A DNA stretch of 64,000 bases from Methylomonas sp. (GTDB lineage: Bacteria > Pseudomonadota > Gammaproteobacteria > Methylococcales > Methylomonadaceae), in the NCBI RefSeq assembly GCF_023228165.1, contig NZ_JALOBS010000004.1, positions 13,843 through 77,842 of the forward strand. The letters run 5' to 3'. Of the stretch, positions 62,436 to 64,000 are shown in pieces (the first letter of the stretch is position 1; every line of letters begins with the position of its first letter). The notes under the pieces are model-generated. The model searched no databases and was not told where the DNA came from. It worked only from the letters and a program-made list of their open reading frames with translations. The position numbers and the translations under genes were made by a program.

Positions 62436-62752
62436 TCGACACCCGAGCCCTGAATGGTTGACTGGAAACACATCGATGCATGATTGCCTCTCCCTTAAAC
62501 TGGCTGCGACCAATGCCGATAGGGTCTACATCTTAATCGTTAATGTGTCGGGAAAAAGCCATTAGACAGCAGAAGACATTCGGTTCAAAAGCATGCCTCA
62601 TGCTTAATAATCAGGTTAGCCGATAAATAGATCGGCCCCAGCGGTTGGCCTAACTATAGCCCGGAACACATTTCGGTTCTAGTAAAAACCCCCTAGTGAG
62701 CCCGACAGCTCAATGCTGGAAGCGACAACGCGATACCGGTTGTTAGCGAAAT
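62436..62752. other. Intergenic region upstream of cyoA
   Basis: No gene supported. On the minus strand a TATAGT (62658-62653) could be a -10 for cyoA, but the -35 at 17 bases (TAGAAC) is poor. No operator is recognised. Confidence 0.3.
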
Positions 62753-63190
62753 TTAACAACGCAAGGTGAATGTTACCGGGCCGTCGTTGACCAGGGCTAC
62801 TTTCATGTCGGTGCCGAATTCGCCGAATTGACTGTCGGGATAGAGTAAGCGTGCTTGTTGCGCAAAATAGCCGAATAATTCACGTCCCATCTGCGGCGGA
62901 GCCGCGGAGGTGAAGCTGGGTCGGTTGCCTTTTCGGGTGTCGGCGGCCAGGGTGAATTGCGGCACGATCAATAATCCGCCTTGAATATCGCGCAGACTTA
63001 AATTCATTTTGTCGTCGGTATCGGCAAAAATGCGGTAATTCAAAATACGTTCCAACAAGCGGTCTGCTTGGGCTTTGCCGTCGGTTTTTTCCACGGCCAC
63101 CAGCGCCATGATACCTTGGTTTATAAGGCCGATATCGATGCCTTTGACGGTGACTTTCGCTTCACTGACGCGCTGAATAATGCTGATCAT
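62753..63190 (-). CDS. dtd: D-aminoacyl-tRNA deacylase
   Basis: A 145-residue enzyme that removes D-amino acids from tRNA. Both active-site motifs are present: the SQxxL-type VPQFTLAAD (Gln in the usual position) and VNDGPVTF (the Gly-cisPro-type GP loop). It overlaps the haemerythrin gene by 4 bp (ATGA). Confidence 0.96.
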   Translation of the reverse strand: MISIIQRVSEAKVTVKGIDIGLINQGIMALVAVEKTDGKAQADRLLERILNYRIFADTDDKMNLSLRDIQGGLLIVPQFTLAADTRKGNRPSFTSAAPPQMGRELFGYFAQQARLLYPDSQFGEFGTDMKVALVNDGPVTFTLRC

Positions 63191-63639
63191 GCTTTGCTGG
63201 ATAATGACGGGTCTAGCTTGCCGAGAAAGATAGCGAGTTGTTTATCGGTGCCCGAAATGTGCTTAACGAACCAGGCTTTTAAAAAGTTTAGTAATTCCTC
63301 GCGGGTAACCCGTTTACCTTTGTTGGCAGCTAGCCGCAATTGGGCGACGGAAGTGGAGAAATCGCGGTGTTCCCGAACATGTTTTTCCCGTTCCGCGGTT
63401 GGATATTGATATTCCAGCATTAACGCTTCTTCGTTATCAAAGTGATACAGGGCATAACTTAACAAGTCACGAATAATTTCTTCATTTGATAAACGGCCGC
63501 AGTCGTCCGTTAATTGCTCGCTAGCTATGTTGAGCATATTCACCAGAATCTGATGTTCCTGATCAATGCCGGTTATGCCGGTATGTATGTCTTCCGGCTG
63601 GATAATGTATGGGTATGACTCGCTCATGATTGTATTCAT
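63187..63639 (-). CDS. Bacteriohaemerythrin
   Basis: A 150-residue diiron oxygen-binding protein. The ligand set is complete: DQEH, HxxxE (HFDNE), HxxxH (HVREH) and HxxxxD (HISGTD). Methanotrophs are known to use such proteins to deliver oxygen to membranes; single-domain forms can also be sensors. The start at 63639 shares its A with the stop of the EAL gene (TAATG), indicating coupled translation. Confidence 0.94.
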   Translation of the reverse strand: MNTIMSESYPYIIQPEDIHTGITGIDQEHQILVNMLNIASEQLTDDCGRLSNEEIIRDLLSYALYHFDNEEALMLEYQYPTAEREKHVREHRDFSTSVAQLRLAANKGKRVTREELLNFLKAWFVKHISGTDKQLAIFLGKLDPSLSSKA

Positions 63640-64000
63640 TATAATTCGGGTAGATGAAATTGTCGGGTCCAGTTGACGATGTCATTAGCCGGCATGGGGC
63701 GGGCGATGGCATAGCCTTGGGCGATCTCGCAGCCCATCTCCAGTAAGCAGGCGGCTTGCTGCCAGTTTTCCACGCCTTTCGCGACGACATCGGTTTTAAA
63801 GGCCTTTGCTAATCCAATGATGCCGCGCACAATAGCCAGATCGCTTTCATCAATCAGTAAATCCCGCACGAAAGACTGGTCGATTTTCAAGGTTGAAACA
63901 GACAGTCTTTTTAAATATGTCAGTGCCGAATAGCCGATACCAAAATCATCTAGTGCAAAGTTAACGCCAAAGGTTTTGCATTCGGCAATTAAACTACTGA
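63639..64000 (-). CDS. EAL-domain protein, C-terminal part (cut by window)
   Basis: Only about 120 C-terminal residues are in the window. They show LDDFGIGYSALTYLKRL, then KIDQSFVRD, AKGVENWQQ and the late CEIAQGYAIARPMP, which are motifs of active cyclic-di-GMP phosphodiesterases. The frame runs off the right edge, so the N-terminal sensor or GGDEF part is unseen. It is coupled to the bacteriohaemerythrin gene by a one-base overlap. Confidence 0.9.
   Translation of the reverse strand, partial: SSLIAECKTFGVNFALDDFGIGYSALTYLKRLSVSTLKIDQSFVRDLLIDESDLAIVRGIIGLAKAFKTDVVAKGVENWQQAACLLEMGCEIAQGYAIARPMPANDIVNWTRQFHLPEL

Noticed and set aside
1..64000. CRISPR arrays, tRNA or rRNA genes, prophage
   Set aside because: I looked for regularly spaced repeats, cloverleaf-type sequences, rRNA segments and phage structural genes and saw none.

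Overview
The window reads as the chromosome of a diazotrophic, motile gammaproteobacterium. The hfq-hflX-hflK-hflC-hisZ-purA order, dapA-bamC, and the nifB/FeSII/nifQ gene set all fit this. A gamma methanotroph (Methylomonas/Methylobacter type) is my best guess, but no methane oxidation gene is present to prove it. Most of the window is ordinary chromosome. The exceptions are one decayed IS3-family element near the left edge and a second IS3 transposase scrap upstream of ettA.

Layout. Positions 1-2.5 kb hold a DUF2024 gene, a small uncertain membrane ORF and a degenerate IS3 copy. A minus-strand respiratory block follows (2.5-8.0 kb): a ba3-type (B-family) haem-copper oxidase with a 50-residue subunit, CuA subunit II and subunit I, then a dihaem cytochrome c, a membrane protein with one haem c motif, and a chemotaxis receptor that carries its own CXXCH. 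Next come a methyltransferase, an Ala-rich lipoprotein, proA-nadD-rsfS, a FlgP/FlgT-like pair, a LysR regulator divergent from an old-yellow-enzyme reductase, a pirin and an ABM-domain membrane protein (8.2-18 kb).

The nitrogen-fixation accessory region spans 18.4-29.2 kb: nifB, a 2[4Fe-4S] ferredoxin, nifO, a flavodiiron protein, two [2Fe-2S] proteins (one a FeSII/Shethna homologue) and nifQ, then a stand-alone Fe-S protein with an AAA+ ATPase, a Nif11-family gene and a small J-domain gene. Reading the gaps shows three matched pairs of a NifA-type enhancer (TGT-N10-ACA) and a sigma-54 -24/-12 box, upstream of nifB, of the Fe-S/AAA+ pair and of the Nif11 gene. A fourth, near-consensus sigma-54 box precedes the J-domain gene, with a different half-site array in the enhancer position. 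The structural genes nifHDK are not in the window.

Positions 29.3-35.2 kb carry minus-strand genes: SirB2, a cold-shock protein, YgjV, ModE with a methyltransferase, tcdA and tatD. Positions 35.7-58 kb are plus-strand housekeeping: ettA, hfq-hflXKC-hisZ-purA, alaC-hom-thrC, recJ, a GT39 transferase, a PAP2 phosphatase, a YaiI protein, dapA-bamC and purL. The right end (58.5-64 kb, minus strand) has a bo3-type quinol oxidase cyoABCD and an EAL / bacteriohaemerythrin / dtd run cut by the window edge.

How the genes work together (inference): two terminal oxidases, a haem chemoreceptor, a flavodiiron protein and FeSII describe an aerobe that manages oxygen around an oxygen-labile nitrogenase. 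NifB, NifQ, NifO and ModE serve molybdenum and cofactor supply. The least understood part is the NifA/sigma-54-controlled Fe-S/AAA+/Nif11 group with the neighbouring sigma-54 J-domain gene.
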